Assembly: GCA_963747755.1 (NCBI GenBank)
Contig: CAVVGK010000014.1
Span: forward strand, 682,001 to 746,000
Direction: 5' to 3'
Origin: DATFVA01 sp963747755
Lineage (GTDB): Bacteria > Bacteroidota > Ignavibacteria > Ignavibacteriales > Ignavibacteriaceae
Length of the DNA: 64,000 bases
Under the pieces are notes generated by a model, which worked only from the letters and a program-made list of their open reading frames with translations, was not told the origin of the DNA and did not search any database. Position numbers and translations under genes: made by a program. Below, in pieces: positions 18,548 through 26,495 of the stretch (positions are counted from its first letter, which is position 1; each line of letters starts with the position of its first letter).

Positions 18548-19798
18548 ATGGACAGAAAGATTGAAAAGAAAAAATGGCCGCCGAAAAAATTAGCAATGTA
18601 TGGAGGCGGTGCACTTCTTCTTATCGTAATTCTATACAGTTTTATTTTCGGTGATAAAAGCTCAAGACTAAATATTGAACAAGATAAAATTACAATCTCA
18701 ACCGTTAAGTATGGTCCCTTCCAGGAATACATTCCTATTACAGGGACAGTGCAGCCGATTGAGACCTTCCTGCTGGATGTAAGCGACGGAGGAAAGGTAG
18801 TAACCAAATTCGTTGAGGAAGGGGCCTTTGTTGATGTGGGTGATCCTATCGTGAAGCTTGATAATGCTTCACTTACCCTGAGCATAATTTATAATGAAGC
18901 AAATGTGTTCCAGCAGATTAACTCTTTAAGAAGCACAAGATTGGCGATGGAGGAATCACGCCTGAGTCTGCAGGGTCAGCTTCTTGATATCGCACATAAT
19001 TTGAGGCTTCAGAAAACCACCTATGAAAATAACAAAGTACTTTTTGAAAAGGACCTCATCTCGAAAATAGAATATGAGAATGCAAAAGATGAGTTCGAGT
19101 ATTTAACTAAGAAAAAGGAACTTACTCTCGAAACTTTTCAGAAGGATTCTGTATTCAGAGCTCAGCAGATTGAACAGCTGGAAAAATCAGTGAGTACTCT
19201 GCAGGAAAACCTGAATATCACCAAGAAACAGCTAGAGGATTTAACCGTTAAGGCCCCGATTAAAGGACAGCTTACTTCGTTAAATGCAGAGATCGGACAG
19301 TCGATTGCCCCCGGTGCCAATGTGGGTGAGATTGACGTTGTCGATTCGTTTAAGGTAAGGGCATCAATTGATGAGCATTACATCGCAAGGGTTAGTCCTG
19401 GCCAGACCGGTGAGTTCTCCTTCAACAATCACGATTACAAGCTGGTAATTAAAAAAGTATTTCCTGAAGTAAAAAGCGGACAGTTTCAAGTTGATATGAA
19501 CTTTGAAGGCGACATTCCGAAAGGAATACGAAGAGGACAGTCGGTACAGGTAAGACTTGAACTCAGTGAACTTTCTGAGGCGCTTACGATTGAGCGGGGA
19601 GGATTCTACCAGACAACAGGAGGACAGTGGATATTTGTTCTGGATCCTTCCGGTGAAACAGCTTATAAAAGAGAGATAAGACTGGGCAGGCAGAATACGG
19701 GAGAGTTTGAAGTGCTCGGTGGATTGAAGAAAGGGGAAAAAGTAATAACATCATCTTATGATACGTACGGTGATGTAGACAAATTAGTTTTGAAGTAA
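18548..19798 (+). CDS. MacA/HlyD-type periplasmic adaptor protein
   Basis: A 416-residue protein with a cytoplasmic basic start (MDRKIEKKKW), one membrane helix (about 17-36), and then the membrane-fusion-protein architecture. A split lipoyl/barrel region (GTVQPIETFLLDVSDGGKV; later VKAPIKGQLTSLNAEIGQ) flanks a long coiled-coil hairpin (about 105-225). A beta-barrel and membrane-proximal domain follow. AGGAGAG lies just before the ATG at 18548. It should link the ABC permeases to an outer-membrane exit duct; no TolC-like gene is in the window. It is the first gene of the rightward transporter operon and the only adaptor for four permeases. Confidence 0.9.
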   Translation: MDRKIEKKKWPPKKLAMYGGGALLLIVILYSFIFGDKSSRLNIEQDKITISTVKYGPFQEYIPITGTVQPIETFLLDVSDGGKVVTKFVEEGAFVDVGDPIVKLDNASLTLSIIYNEANVFQQINSLRSTRLAMEESRLSLQGQLLDIAHNLRLQKTTYENNKVLFEKDLISKIEYENAKDEFEYLTKKKELTLETFQKDSVFRAQQIEQLEKSVSTLQENLNITKKQLEDLTVKAPIKGQLTSLNAEIGQSIAPGANVGEIDVVDSFKVRASIDEHYIARVSPGQTGEFSFNNHDYKLVIKKVFPEVKSGQFQVDMNFEGDIPKGIRRGQSVQVRLELSELSEALTIERGGFYQTTGGQWIFVLDPSGETAYKREIRLGRQNTGEFEVLGGLKKGEKVITSSYDTYGDVDKLVLK

Positions 19799-19892
19799 TG
19801 AAAAAAATAATTCAAATAAAAAATAACCTTAGCTTCACTAAAAATATCTGTAAGCTGAACGCGGGAAGCTGACAGCACAGAAGGAGTTATTT

Positions 19893-20582
19893 ATGTTAAA
19901 AACAGAAAACCTTAGAAAACTTTACACAACCGAAGAAGTTGAAACCACCGCGCTGAACAACGTCAATATAGAGATTGAGCCAGGTGAGTTTGTTTCTATT
20001 ATGGGTCCTTCCGGATGCGGTAAATCAACTTTGCTCAACATTCTTGGATTGCTGGATAACCCCACAGACGGAAATTTATTTTTCCTGGAACATGAGGTTT
20101 CAAAGTACACAGAAAGGCAGAGAGCTCATTTAAGGAAAGAAAATATCGGTTTTGTATTTCAGAGCTTCAACCTTATTGACGAACTTACAGTCTATGAGAA
20201 TGTTGAACTCCCTCTTCTCTATCTGGGCGTTGGTGTTTCGGAAAGAAAAACCAAGGTAAATGCAGCTCTTGAACGGATGGAGATAATTCACAGGGCGACA
20301 CACTTTCCGCAGCAGCTTTCAGGAGGCCAGCAGCAGAGGGTTGCAGTTGCCAGGGCAATAGTGGGAAGTCCCAAGTTAATACTTGCTGACGAGCCTACAG
20401 GTAACCTTGACTCATCCCATGGTGATGAGGTTATGGGACTGCTGACTAATCTTAACGAAGCAGGGGCAACGATTGTGATGGTAACTCACTCACCCACATA
20501 TGCAGAATACGGAAACAGAGTTATCCACCTCTTCGACGGTCACGTTGTTACAGAAAATTATAAAGAGAATTTCCATGTATAA
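19893..20582 (+). CDS. MacB/LolD-type ABC transporter ATPase (first)
   Basis: A 229-residue nucleotide-binding subunit with every canonical motif: Walker A GPSGCGKST, Q-loop in FQSFNLIDELT, signature LSGGQQQR, Walker B LILADEPTGNLDSS and switch histidine in VTHS. It belongs to the o228/LolD/MacB-ATPase group that pairs with FtsX-like permeases. It starts 94 bp after the adaptor gene, with AAGGAG before the ATG, and ends 50 bp before a second, diverged ATPase gene. It probably powers one or more of the four downstream permeases. Confidence 0.94.
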   Translation: MLKTENLRKLYTTEEVETTALNNVNIEIEPGEFVSIMGPSGCGKSTLLNILGLLDNPTDGNLFFLEHEVSKYTERQRAHLRKENIGFVFQSFNLIDELTVYENVELPLLYLGVGVSERKTKVNAALERMEIIHRATHFPQQLSGGQQQRVAVARAIVGSPKLILADEPTGNLDSSHGDEVMGLLTNLNEAGATIVMVTHSPTYAEYGNRVIHLFDGHVVTENYKENFHV

Positions 20583-20632
20583 TGGGCAAAGTGCTGACAG
20601 AAAAGAACAGAGTAATTTCAATTAAAGGATGA

Positions 20633-21298
20633 ATGATGCTCAAACTTACTAACATAGATAAGTTTTACAACAACAAATCGCTTAAAACATTTGTCCTGAG
20701 AAATATAAACCTTGAAGTCCGTGAGGGTGAATTCATTTCGGTAATGGGACCTTCGGGCTCGGGGAAGTCCACTCTTCTGCATATACTTGGTATGCTTGAT
20801 TATCCCTCCTCCGGCGAATACTATTTTATGGATGAGCAGGTTCATCTGATGTCTGAAAAAAAGCAAACAGTCTTGCATAAGTCATTTATCGGGTTTGTAT
20901 TCCAGCAGTATCACCTTATCGATGATCTCACCGTTTACGAAAACCTTGAAACCCCTCTGCTCTATCAGAAGATTAAAGCAGGCGAAAGACAGAGCAAGGT
21001 GGCAGAGATACTTGACAGGTTTAGTATGGTTGCAAAGAAGGATCTTTTTCCTTCACAGCTTTCGGGAGGACAACAGCAGCTGGTTGCTATTGCCAGGGCT
21101 ATAATAGCACAGCCGAAACTGATACTTGCGGATGAGCCTACAGGCAACCTGCATTCAGATCAGGGAAAGGAGATAATGGAATTGTTAAAGAAGTTAAATG
21201 ATGAGGGAACAACTATTATACAGGTAACCCATTCGGAAACAAATGCAGAATACAGTGAGAAAATAATAAGACTCCGAGACGGCTGGATTGAAATCTGA
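20633..21298 (+). CDS. MacB/LolD-type ABC transporter ATPase (second, diverged)
   Basis: A 221-residue ATPase similar to its neighbour. Walker A (GPSGSGKST), Q-loop (FQQYHLIDDLT) and Walker B (LILADEPTGN) are intact, but the D-loop reads NLHSD where NLDSS is usual, and the signature continues LSGGQQQLVA rather than LSGGQQQRVA. The catalytic glutamate and switch histidine (VTHSE) are kept, so activity is plausible but may be asymmetric. It could pair with the first ATPase in a heterodimer or serve a different permease. Two tandem ATGs (20633, 20636) are possible starts. It lies 18 bp before the first permease gene. Confidence 0.92.
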   Translation: MMLKLTNIDKFYNNKSLKTFVLRNINLEVREGEFISVMGPSGSGKSTLLHILGMLDYPSSGEYYFMDEQVHLMSEKKQTVLHKSFIGFVFQQYHLIDDLTVYENLETPLLYQKIKAGERQSKVAEILDRFSMVAKKDLFPSQLSGGQQQLVAIARAIIAQPKLILADEPTGNLHSDQGKEIMELLKKLNDEGTTIIQVTHSETNAEYSEKIIRLRDGWIEI

Positions 21299-21316
21299 AA
21301 TAATAAGCAGGATGAA

Positions 21317-23710
21317 ATGATGTTAAAGAATTATCTGAAAATCGCATTTAGAAACCTTGTAAAAAGTAAGGCGTTTTCGTTTATAAATATAGCAGGACTC
21401 GCAATCGGGCTTTCTGGTTTCATCCTGATCTCATTGTATTTACGGCAGGAGCTGAGTTATGATGAGTTCAATAAGAAAGGAGATCGTATTTACCGTCCTG
21501 TTGAAATTCAGCGTCCTACCGGAGTGCCGGTACAAAATGTTGCTGTAACGATGGGACCCCTGGCAGCAGCACTTAAAAATGATTTTCCTGAGATAGATGA
21601 GGCTGGCAGGATTATGCCGGCCCCGACATTCTACTGCAGCGTAGGGGAGAAAGGATTCTATGAAAACGAGATCGTGTATGCTGATCCCCAAATCTTAAGC
21701 ATATTTACCATTCCTTTTATTGAAGGGGATCCTGCGCAGTCGCTGTCCGAACCAAATACAATATTATTAACGAAGTCCGTTGCAGAAAAATACTTCGGTA
21801 GTGAAGATCCTGTCGGTAAAATGTTTACGATTAACCAGATTAGAGGAAAAAGTGATATGAAAATAACGGGGGTAATTAAGGATTACCCTGAAAATTCCCA
21901 CCTTCATTTCTCTACGATGGTTTCACTTTCAACGTTAACGGGTCAACTGCCCTGGCTGAAAAACTGGGGTACTAATACCCTTGCCACATACGTTCTCTTA
22001 AAGAAGGGAGTTGATAAAGCTCAGCTTGAAAGTAAATTCCCTGCCTTCATCGACAAGTATCATAAAGGAGATGAGTCGTACAATTTTTCTTTGTATCTGC
22101 AGCCTTTGAAGAACATTCATCTTTATTCTGACGATATCGTTTACCAGACGTTTAATTATAACCAGGGAAGCATAGTTAAAGTATACACCTTTTCAACTAT
22201 TGCCATTTTCATTTTATTGATTGCCTGCATAAACTTTATGAACCTGTCTACTGCAAGATCGGCCAAGAGAACGAAGGAAGTTGGCATAAGAAAAGTTCTT
22301 GGTTCAAGCAGAGCAAACCTGATTATGCAATTTATGGGAGAAGCAATAATCATTGCTTTGTTTGCTTTTGTGCTCGCCGCGCTTATTACCGAGTTCGCAT
22401 TTCCGTATTTTAAACAGATTTTCAATATCAAACTTGACTTCCTGCTTAGCGACAATATTCTGTTCATCCTGGAAATGCTGGCGGTTACAATAATTGCAGG
22501 CATAATCGCCGGCTTATATCCCGCGATTTATCTTTCAAAAGCACAACCGGCACAATCACTAAAAAACTTCAAGAGCAGGTTCGGCGGAGCATTTCTTAGA
22601 AAGACTCTGGTCGTAACCCAGTTTTCAATCGCACTGGTGCTAATTGTCAGCAGCGGGATCGTAATGGATCAAATGAATTATGTCAGAAACAAGAACCTGG
22701 GATTTAACAAAGAGCAATTACTGTATGTCCCTATCCGGGGCAAATCTGAACGGGATAAGGTAGAGCTACTAAAGAATAATCTTCTTCAGAATAATAAAAT
22801 TGCGGGTGCTTCGGCAGTTTCGGGACCGGTGGGGGCAAGCGGAAGTCAGGGTACTGAGGCGATTGCAGGAGATAAAGCGCAGAACCTGATGATGCGGAAG
22901 AGTTATGTTGATTACGATTACTTCAAAACGATGCAGCTTAATATTGTTGACGGGAGAGCCTTTTCTCGGGATTATCCTACTGATTCAAGTAATGCAGTAA
23001 TTATAAACCAGACGGCCGTTAAGAAGTTCGGGTGGAAAAATCCAATCGGCAAACAGTTTAAGGACGAGCCCAACAGAACTGTAATAGGGGTGGTAAAGGA
23101 TTATAATTTTACTTCGGTGCATGCTGAGATTGAACCTCAGATAATCCGTATTGCAAAAGAGAACAGTCTTAATATCGATAATCTCCTTATCAGGGTTAAA
23201 CCGGGAAGTTTGAGTGAAACGATAAATTACATTGAAAATACCTGGAATAAAGTTAACGAGGGTAAACCGTTTGAGTACACCTTCGTGGATGATTATTTCA
23301 ACAATATTTATAAATCGGATTTAAATACTGAAAAATTATTTAATACTTTCGCCTTCCTCGCAATATTAATTGCCTGTCTTGGACTGTTCGGACTGGCGTC
23401 ATTTACGGCCGAGCAAAAGACTAAAGAAATTGGTGTTAGAAAAGTTCTGGGTTCTTCCGTATCAGGCATAGTTTATCTTCTTTCCAAAGAATTTATCAAA
23501 TGGGTTTTTATTTCCTGTGTAATAGCCTTCCCTGTTGCATATTTATTGATGAACGACTGGCTTGATAATTTCGCATACAGAACAGGAATAAATGTTTTTG
23601 TTTTTATAGCAGCTGCATCGTTAATCATTCTTATTGCACTGCTTACAGTAAGCTACCAGGCAGTTAAAGCTGCGCTTGCAAATCCTATAAAATCTTTACG
23701 GTATGAATAA
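21317..23710 (+). CDS. MacB/FtsX-type ABC permease, paralogue 1
   Basis: A 797-residue permease with the duplicated MacB layout. An N-terminal helix (about 17-42) is followed by a large periplasmic MacB_PCD domain, three helices of an FtsX domain with the coupling-helix motif KEVGIRKVLGSS (about residue 320), and an inter-half helix. A second periplasmic domain and a second FtsX domain with KEIGVRKVLGSS follow, and the protein ends NPIKSLRYE. No ATPase is fused, unlike E. coli MacB. Such permeases move peptides, antibiotics or lipoproteins mechanically rather than by channel transport. Three paralogues of nearly equal length follow. The substrate is unknown. Confidence 0.93.
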   Translation: MMLKNYLKIAFRNLVKSKAFSFINIAGLAIGLSGFILISLYLRQELSYDEFNKKGDRIYRPVEIQRPTGVPVQNVAVTMGPLAAALKNDFPEIDEAGRIMPAPTFYCSVGEKGFYENEIVYADPQILSIFTIPFIEGDPAQSLSEPNTILLTKSVAEKYFGSEDPVGKMFTINQIRGKSDMKITGVIKDYPENSHLHFSTMVSLSTLTGQLPWLKNWGTNTLATYVLLKKGVDKAQLESKFPAFIDKYHKGDESYNFSLYLQPLKNIHLYSDDIVYQTFNYNQGSIVKVYTFSTIAIFILLIACINFMNLSTARSAKRTKEVGIRKVLGSSRANLIMQFMGEAIIIALFAFVLAALITEFAFPYFKQIFNIKLDFLLSDNILFILEMLAVTIIAGIIAGLYPAIYLSKAQPAQSLKNFKSRFGGAFLRKTLVVTQFSIALVLIVSSGIVMDQMNYVRNKNLGFNKEQLLYVPIRGKSERDKVELLKNNLLQNNKIAGASAVSGPVGASGSQGTEAIAGDKAQNLMMRKSYVDYDYFKTMQLNIVDGRAFSRDYPTDSSNAVIINQTAVKKFGWKNPIGKQFKDEPNRTVIGVVKDYNFTSVHAEIEPQIIRIAKENSLNIDNLLIRVKPGSLSETINYIENTWNKVNEGKPFEYTFVDDYFNNIYKSDLNTEKLFNTFAFLAILIACLGLFGLASFTAEQKTKEIGVRKVLGSSVSGIVYLLSKEFIKWVFISCVIAFPVAYLLMNDWLDNFAYRTGINVFVFIAAASLIILIALLTVSYQAVKAALANPIKSLRYE

Positions 23711-23726
23711 AAACCAGGTATAAATC

Positions 23727-26141
23727 ATGATTAAAAATTACTTAAAAATTGCGCTCAGAAACCTGTTGAAGTTCAAAGCATATTCCTTCATAAATATTTT
23801 CGGTCTCGCTATAGGGATAGCCGCCTGTATAATGATCCTTCTGTTCATAAACGATGAACTGAGTTATGACAGGAATAACTTAAAAGCGGATCAGATTTAC
23901 CGGGTGCATACTGCAGCCCGCTTAGCGGGAAATGAAAGCAACCTGGCAGTTTCCCCGGCACCACTGGGAAAAACACTGGTAAATGATTTCCCCGAAGTAA
24001 TTCAGTACGTCAGGTTAATGCCGAACAGAACTATGCTCATCCGCTATAAAGATAACGTGTTCAATGAAGCCAACTTTTACTGGGCCGATTCAACACTATT
24101 TGATGTATTTACAATTCCTTTCATCCAGGGAGATCCTCAAACCGCACTGGCGCAGCCGCATACAATTGTGATAACGCAAAGGCTGGCAAAGAAATACTTC
24201 GGGAATGAAGACCCGATGGATAAAATAATGAACTTTGAGGATGGGACGCCGTACACTATTAAAGGAGTTGTTAAAGATTGTCCTCATAACGTTCATTTTC
24301 ATTATGATATTTTCGCCTCGATGGCCAGTCTTGGCCTTGGCGATACCCCTTTCTGGGTAGCAAATAGTTTTCATACATACATAGTTTTGAAAAAAGGAGT
24401 GCCGGGATCCCAGCTTACGGCAAAGCTGCCTGCATTTGTAGAGAAATATGCAGGACCTCAGCTGCGCGAACTTTTCCAGACTTCCTACGAAGAGATTTTA
24501 AAATCAGGCAGCAGATACGAATTTCATATGCAGCCATTAACCGACATTCACTTAACGTCGCACCTGGATTATGAATTGGAGCCGAACAGCGATATTAAAT
24601 ACATATATATATTTTCTGTTATTGCTCTGTTTATACTGCTGATAGCGTGCATCAACTTTATGAATCTCTCAACTGCAAGATCCATGCTTCGTTCAAAAGA
24701 AGTTGGAATAAGGAAGGTGCTCGGTTCGAACAAATCGCAGCTCATAAAGCAATTCCTAACCGAGTCGGTTTTGATGACTTTTATTGCTGTAGTTATAGCC
24801 ATAGCACTTGTTGAAATTTTTCTTCCCTCATTCAACAGTCTGGCAGGCAAGGAACTGCACACATCATACTTCAGTAATTACCTGGCTCTTCCTGCTCTCT
24901 TTGTAGCAGTTATAGCAGTAGGATTGATTGCAGGGAGCTACCCGGCGTTCTTTCTATCGTCCTTCAAACCCGTCACTGTGCTGAAAGGTAAGTTAAACGG
25001 AGCAGGCGGAACCTGGCTGAGGAGCGGATTGGTTGTTTTTCAGTTTGCAATATCCATTGTTCTTTTCATAGGGACTTTCATCGTGTACGGACAGCTGAAA
25101 TACGTACAGGAGAAGAACCTTGGTTTTGACAGAGATCATGTGCTGGTAATAACCAGGGCCTGGGCGCTTGAAAAGCAGTCGCAGACGTTTAAAGAAGAAC
25201 TGAAGAAAAACTCTCATATAATTTCCGCATCCAATTCAGATAACCTTCCCGGACGAAACTTCGGACAGACTGTGTTCAGACCCGAAGGTACGCAAAGCTC
25301 TCAGCAGTATATTCTTTCAGTTATGTCTACCGATTATGATTTCGCTGAAACAATGAAATTGCAGCTGACCGGGGGAAGATATTTTTCAAGAGATTTTGCT
25401 GCAGATACCCAGGTGGTTGTTCTTAACGAGAGCGCTGTAAAGCATATGGGGATAAAGGATCCTGTGGGTAAACGTGTAATATTACCAGGGCGAACTCCCG
25501 ATCAGAATGTTTTCTATAAAATAATCGGGGTTCTTAAGGATTTCCACTTTGAATCTTTACATCAGAAGATAAGACCGCTGGCAGTCGTACTTGACAAAGG
25601 TGAGACAGCCTTTCTGCCTGTTAGAATAAGTGCGGGCGATGTATCAGGATCTGTTGGCTTTATCGAAAGTGAGTGGAAGAAATTTGTACCCGGTAAACCA
25701 TTCGAGTATTTCTTCCTTGATGACGACTTCAACAATCTCTATGAATCAGAGCAGAAAACCGGAGAAATATTCACGGTGTTCTCCGTACTGGCAATATTTA
25801 TCGCATGTCTGGGTCTGTTCGGACTTGCAGCGTTCACTGCTGAAAGAAGAACTAAAGAAATCGGGATCAGGAAGGTTCTGGGTGCTTCAATTCCCGGAAT
25901 TGTTGTACTTCTGTCAAGAGAATTTACGAAATGGGTTCTGCTGGCAAATATTATTGCCTGGCCCCTTGCGTATTATTTTATGAACAGCTGGCTTCAGAAC
26001 TTTGCCTACAGGATTGACATGGGATGGGGCATCTTTTTACTGTCAGCCGTCATCGCCCTGATAATCGCTCTGTTTACCGTCAGCTTCCAGGCAGTAAAAG
26101 TTGCTGTTGCAAATCCTGTAAGGGCGCTTAGAAGCGAATAG
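23727..26141 (+). CDS. MacB/FtsX-type ABC permease, paralogue 2
   Basis: An 804-residue paralogue of the preceding permease, starting 16 bp after it. It has the same order: N-terminal helix, PCD domain, FtsX unit with KEVGIRKVLGSN, second PCD, second FtsX unit with KEIGIRKVLGAS, and C-terminus NPVRALRSE. The periplasmic halves differ most between paralogues (here for example YEEILKSGSRYEFHMQPLTD), suggesting different cargo or partner contacts. Membrane halves and coupling motifs stay close, so all four could share the same ATPases. The next gene on this strand encodes the unknown 91-residue protein. Confidence 0.93.
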   Translation: MIKNYLKIALRNLLKFKAYSFINIFGLAIGIAACIMILLFINDELSYDRNNLKADQIYRVHTAARLAGNESNLAVSPAPLGKTLVNDFPEVIQYVRLMPNRTMLIRYKDNVFNEANFYWADSTLFDVFTIPFIQGDPQTALAQPHTIVITQRLAKKYFGNEDPMDKIMNFEDGTPYTIKGVVKDCPHNVHFHYDIFASMASLGLGDTPFWVANSFHTYIVLKKGVPGSQLTAKLPAFVEKYAGPQLRELFQTSYEEILKSGSRYEFHMQPLTDIHLTSHLDYELEPNSDIKYIYIFSVIALFILLIACINFMNLSTARSMLRSKEVGIRKVLGSNKSQLIKQFLTESVLMTFIAVVIAIALVEIFLPSFNSLAGKELHTSYFSNYLALPALFVAVIAVGLIAGSYPAFFLSSFKPVTVLKGKLNGAGGTWLRSGLVVFQFAISIVLFIGTFIVYGQLKYVQEKNLGFDRDHVLVITRAWALEKQSQTFKEELKKNSHIISASNSDNLPGRNFGQTVFRPEGTQSSQQYILSVMSTDYDFAETMKLQLTGGRYFSRDFAADTQVVVLNESAVKHMGIKDPVGKRVILPGRTPDQNVFYKIIGVLKDFHFESLHQKIRPLAVVLDKGETAFLPVRISAGDVSGSVGFIESEWKKFVPGKPFEYFFLDDDFNNLYESEQKTGEIFTVFSVLAIFIACLGLFGLAAFTAERRTKEIGIRKVLGASIPGIVVLLSREFTKWVLLANIIAWPLAYYFMNSWLQNFAYRIDMGWGIFLLSAVIALIIALFTVSFQAVKVAVANPVRALRSE

Positions 26142-26186
26142 TTGGGTAAATATTAAGTTCCTAATCAATTGCTGAAAGGTGAAGAT

Positions 26187-26462
26187 ATGAAAGATGTAAG
26201 TATTCCGCTGCCAGAATTCCTGGAACAGCAGATCGCCGAGATTGAGGTAAAGATTAATGGTAAAAAACGGCAGTACAACTTCAGGGTGGAATCCTTCAGG
26301 TGGGAGCCTGACGGAGAGTTGTGGACAGTGGAGAAAAAGATAGGCCGTCTGAAAGAACTGATAGATAGTTACAACGCTGTATGGGAGCTGATCCAGATAT
26401 TCAAGCCTAAAGAAGATTCAAAATTTGTTCAGGTATTGTTCAGGCAGAAGAGTAACGTATAA
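26187..26462 (+). CDS. Small unknown protein inside the transporter operon
   Basis: The open frame begins at 26169 with TTG, but ATG 26187 is preceded by GAAAGGTGAAG at the right distance, so I take it as the start; the protein is then 91 residues. It has no signal peptide or membrane helix. It begins MKDVSIPLPEFLEQQIAEIE and contains a central strand-rich stretch with aromatic residues (YNFRVESFRWEPDGELW) followed by helices (KKIGRLKELIDSYNAVWEL). I do not recognise it. It sits between permease genes 2 and 3 on the same strand, so it may be co-expressed and act as a cytosolic accessory factor. Confidence 0.65.
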   Translation: MKDVSIPLPEFLEQQIAEIEVKINGKKRQYNFRVESFRWEPDGELWTVEKKIGRLKELIDSYNAVWELIQIFKPKEDSKFVQVLFRQKSNV

Positions 26463-26495
26463 GACTTTTTATTCAAACATCAGCGCGAGGATAAT

